The position numbers were made by a program, and so were the translations under genes. Shown piece by piece: positions 61,567 to 64,000 of a stretch of DNA of 64,000 nt (its first letter is position 1; every line of letters starts with the position of its first letter). The notes under the pieces are model-generated. The model was not told where the DNA came from. It saw only the letters and a list, made by a program, of their open reading frames with translations, and did not search any database. Origin of the DNA: Microbacterium aoyamense (GTDB taxonomy: Bacteria; Actinomycetota; Actinomycetes; Actinomycetales; Microbacteriaceae); contig NZ_JAKNUT010000001.1 in assembly GCF_023155855.1 (NCBI RefSeq), forward strand, positions 620,001-684,000, given 5' to 3'.

Positions 61567-62366
61567 TGCTGCGTACCTATCCTCACGGAGTCCCCTGCTG
61601 GATCCAGCTCGATGTCGCCGACACATCCGTCGCATCGGCGTTCTACGGCGAGCTGTTCGGTTGGACGTTCGCCGACGCCGTGCCCGGCGAACCGGGTGCG
61701 TACCTCTTCGCCAGGATCGATGGCGAGGACGCAGGTGCCATCGCGCTCAAGGACGCCGATGGCGGATGGATCAGCTTCATCGCGTGCGACGACATCGATG
61801 CGACGTGCGCCGCCGTCGAGCGGGCGGGCGGATTCGTCGCTGACCCGCCTGACGAGGGCAGTCCCTTCGGGCGCAGTGCGACGTGCGTCGATCCGCTCGG
61901 GGCCGCCTTCCAGCTCTGGCAGGCCGGGACGCATCCCGGTTCGCAGGTCGTCAACGTTCCGGGCGCGTGGAATTTCAGCGATCTGCACACCCCCGATGCC
62001 GAGAGTTCCCTGCGGTTCTACGGGGACATCTTCGGATGGCGCGTCGACGCCGACCTCGGAGCCGGGATGATCCGCCTCCCCGGCTACGGCGATCATCTCG
62101 CCGCGACGATCGATCCCGATATCCACGAACGACAGGCGTTCGCACCCGAAGGCTTCGCCGACGTCATCGCGGGTCTGACACCTGATGACTCATCGGAGTG
62201 GATCATGCGTTTCACGGTCGGCGATCGCGACGATTCCGCGGAGAGGATCGAGAGCCTCGGCGGCAGCGTGCTCACGCGCGCGGACACGGAGTGGACCAAG
62301 GAGGCGATGGCCGAGGATCCCGCCGGCGCGCGATTCGTCATCAGTCAGCTCTCGCCACCCGAGTAA
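61566..62366 (+). CDS. VOC-family protein with two glyoxalase-like domains
   Basis: 266 residues with two tandem beta-alpha-beta-beta-beta VOC modules. The first begins VPCWIQLDVADTSVASAFYGELFGW, the second SDLHTPDAESSLRFYGDIFGW, each ending in a segment such as CVDPLGAAFQLWQ or EDPAGARFVIS. The typical metal His and Glu positions are only partly kept (no His in the first strand of module 1), so it may be a binding protein rather than an enzyme. Proteins of this type are common in actinobacteria and annotated as hydroxylases or glyoxalase/bleomycin-resistance proteins. Its stop is 18 bp from that of the convergent helicase gene. Confidence 0.87.
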   Translation: MLRTYPHGVPCWIQLDVADTSVASAFYGELFGWTFADAVPGEPGAYLFARIDGEDAGAIALKDADGGWISFIACDDIDATCAAVERAGGFVADPPDEGSPFGRSATCVDPLGAAFQLWQAGTHPGSQVVNVPGAWNFSDLHTPDAESSLRFYGDIFGWRVDADLGAGMIRLPGYGDHLAATIDPDIHERQAFAPEGFADVIAGLTPDDSSEWIMRFTVGDRDDSAERIESLGGSVLTRADTEWTKEAMAEDPAGARFVISQLSPPE

Positions 62367-62384
62367 CGACCGCGCGCCGAGCGG

Positions 62385-64000
62385 CTACGCGTCGACGTTC
62401 GACAGCTGCCGGCCCGAGAGCTCCTCGAGCAGGTCGTCGCCCGGACGCACCTCTTCGAACGGCGCATCGATCTCGGCGCGGTCGAGCATCTCGGCCATGC
62501 GGCGACGGCGCTGCCGTGTGATGAGGGTCACGACGGTACCCGACCGACCCGCGCGGCCCGTGCGGCCCGAGCGGTGCAGGTAGGTCTTGTACTCGTCCGG
62601 CGGGTCTGCCTGCACGACGAGGTCGATGTCGTCGACGTGGATGCCGCGGGCGGCGACGTCCGTCGCGACGAGCACGTTGACACGGCCCGACGTGAGCCGC
62701 TCGAGGTTGCGCGTGCGCTTGGCCTGGTTGAGATCGCCGTGGAGGGCGACCGCGTTGATGCCGGCATCCTCGAACTGCTCGGACAGCATCTCGGCGTACG
62801 CGCGCGTGCGCGCGAAGACCAGGGTCTTCCCCTCGCGCGAGACGAGGGAGTCGAGGATCTCCGCCTTGTCGCGGTGCTCGATGACGAGCACGCGGTGGTC
62901 GATCGTCGAGGAATCCTGATCCTCACCGGCGACCTCGTGGACGGCCGGCTCGACGAGGAACTCGTCGACCAGGGCGGCGACCTCGCGGTCGAGGGTCGCC
63001 GAGAACAAGAGCTTCTGGCTGCCGGCGGCGGTCGCACGCAGAATCGTCTGCACGCCCTCGAGGAATCCGAGGTCGCACATGTGGTCGGCCTCGTCCAGCA
63101 CCGCGATCTCGATGCTGGACAAGTCGAGCTTGCCCTGCTTCATGAGGTCTTCCATTCGTCCGGGTGTGCCGATGACGATGTCCACGCCCTTCTTGAGCGC
63201 GCCGACCTGACGCCCCTGCGGCACGCCGCCGTAGATCTGGGTCGTGAAGAGCCCGACGCTGCGCGCGATGGGCTGGATGGTCCGATCGATCTGCAGCGCG
63301 AGTTCGCGCGTCGGCGCGAGGATGATCGCACGCGGGTTGCGACCGAACTCGCGGCGCTTTCCGCTCTGGCTGCGCAGGATCGACTCGACGAGCGGCGCTC
63401 CGAACGCGATGGTCTTGCCCGAGCCGGTGCGTCCGCGGGCGAGGACGTCTCGACCCTCGAGGATCGCGGGGATGGTCGCGGCCTGGATCGGGAAGGGATG
63501 CTCCGCCCCGAGGTCGGCGAGCGTGCGGACGATGTTGTCGCCGAGCCCGAGGTCCTTGAACGTCACGTCCGCGACGTCGCCGGCCGCGATCGCCTGCGCC
63601 TGCAGGCGCTCGTGCACCACGTCGACGCGCTGGTCGTGCTCGAACGAGCGCGTCGGCTTCGCCGACCAGTCCGAGCGATTCGGGCGATCGGTGGTCTCGC
63701 GGTGGGGCGCACGGTCATCACGGCGCGGCGCGCGGTCGTCACGGCGGCCCCTGTCGGAGCGGGGACGGTCATCACGCGCCGGACGCGCCTCGCGGTCGTA
63801 GCGCGGGCGGTCGTCGCGGCGGTACGACGGGCGCGCATCGCCGAACGAGCGACGGTCGTCGCGATCGACACGATCCATGCGATCCGTGCGGTTGTCGCGG
63901 CCGCCGTACTGGGGCCGACCGGAGGCGCGTTGCGCCGACCCGCGCGATCCCCCCTGGGGACGGTCGCTGCGGTCGTCCCGTGCCGCACGGTCGGAGCGCG
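62385..64000 (-). CDS. DEAD-box RNA helicase (RhlE-like), N-terminus outside window
   Basis: The frame is open to the window edge: codons upstream of the ATG at 63878 continue the same Arg/Asp-rich pattern, so the true start lies beyond 64000. The visible protein has an N-terminal low-complexity region of about 110 residues with DDR/RDDR repeats, likely RNA-binding and disordered. The helicase core follows: FKDLGLGDNIVRTLADLGAEHPFPIQ (Q motif), ARGRTGSGKT, APTRELALQ, GTPGRM, VLDEADHMCDLGF, FSATLD and HRSGRTGRAG. It unwinds RNA in ribosome assembly, mRNA decay or cold adaptation. The C-terminus after the core is short (about 30 residues). Confidence 0.95.
   Translation of the reverse strand, partial: RSDRAARDDRSDRPQGGSRGSAQRASGRPQYGGRDNRTDRMDRVDRDDRRSFGDARPSYRRDDRPRYDREARPARDDRPRSDRGRRDDRAPRRDDRAPHRETTDRPNRSDWSAKPTRSFEHDQRVDVVHERLQAQAIAAGDVADVTFKDLGLGDNIVRTLADLGAEHPFPIQAATIPAILEGRDVLARGRTGSGKTIAFGAPLVESILRSQSGKRREFGRNPRAIILAPTRELALQIDRTIQPIARSVGLFTTQIYGGVPQGRQVGALKKGVDIVIGTPGRMEDLMKQGKLDLSSIEIAVLDEADHMCDLGFLEGVQTILRATAAGSQKLLFSATLDREVAALVDEFLVEPAVHEVAGEDQDSSTIDHRVLVIEHRDKAEILDSLVSREGKTLVFARTRAYAEMLSEQFEDAGINAVALHGDLNQAKRTRNLERLTSGRVNVLVATDVAARGIHVDDIDLVVQADPPDEYKTYLHRSGRTGRAGRSGTVVTLITRQRRRRMAEMLDRAEIDAPFEEVRPGDDLLEELSGRQLSNVDA

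Noticed and set aside
58441..62070. Long plus-strand frame of about 1200 codons through the radical SAM, GT1 and VOC genes
   Set aside because: It is a frame-shifted shadow of three well-supported genes and has Arg/Pro/His-biased composition without motifs.

Overview
The window is GC-rich DNA, about 70% by eye, with densely packed genes, many GTG starts, 4-bp ATGA/GTGA overlaps and no gene-free stretch longer than about 240 bp. Protein content points to the Microbacteriaceae, most likely Microbacterium or a close relative: F420/deazaflavin-type oxidoreductases, an Rv2578c-type radical SAM protein carrying an intein, a stand-alone short UvrA, a TIGR01777 epimerase beside DUF4166, and a DUF3516-like helicase. 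The hexamer GGATGC/GCATCC recurs strikingly often. I saw no rRNA, tRNA, transposase, prophage or CRISPR array.

Layout. 1-8924: exopolysaccharide locus, with the end of an O-antigen-ligase-like protein, three GT4 glycosyltransferases, a Wzz/BY-kinase with its low-molecular-weight phosphatase, a PAP2 phosphatase and a GT2-GtrA fusion. 9048-12405: a small redoxin, then a tryptophan-to-anthranilate operon (kynA, an amidohydrolase, kynU). 12644-18688: GPH-type transporter, aldehyde dehydrogenase plus GMC oxidoreductase with a TetR regulator, and an AraC-type DNA-binding protein. 18795-24013: proline iminopeptidase, YpfJ-type metalloprotease, malate dehydrogenase, Na+/H+ antiporter, degenerate resolvase-like protein. 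24038-30152: short UvrA and a membrane multicopper oxidase cluster with a divergent MarR. 30159-34391: LLM/FAD fusion oxidase with TetR, a VapBC pair and tag. 34545-43520: secreted Ig-like protein, TIGR01777/DUF4166 pair, acyl-CoA oxidase-like enzyme, GH3 glycosidase and a GNAT-GH16 fusion. 43504-48062: RecQ and a DUF3516-like helicase. 48161-54197: GNAT, pirin, and an ECF transporter with two S-like components, fused ATPases, EcfT and a siderophore-interacting protein. 54200-64000: ArfB, Ddn-like protein, acyl-CoA dehydrogenase, VanY-type carboxypeptidase, intein-bearing radical SAM protein, GT1, VOC protein and a DEAD-box helicase cut by the window end.

The most interesting system is the ECF/siderophore-interacting-protein operon. 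Two tandem DtxR/IdeR-like half-site pairs (TTAGG-N5-CTAAG) lie directly upstream of the ATPase gene, which suggests an iron-regulated ECF importer for a siderophore, heme or another iron ligand. Other points worth attention: the kyn operon has an amidohydrolase where formamidase is expected; a GNAT domain is fused to a GH16-like domain with an altered active site; an LLM oxidoreductase is fused to a BBE-type FAD oxidase under a clear TetR operator; and several intergenic palindromic repeats are present, one structurally similar element lying in frame inside the fused ECF ATPase. About fifteen genes show a TANNNT-like -10 box 6-7 nt before the start codon, implying widespread leaderless transcripts.
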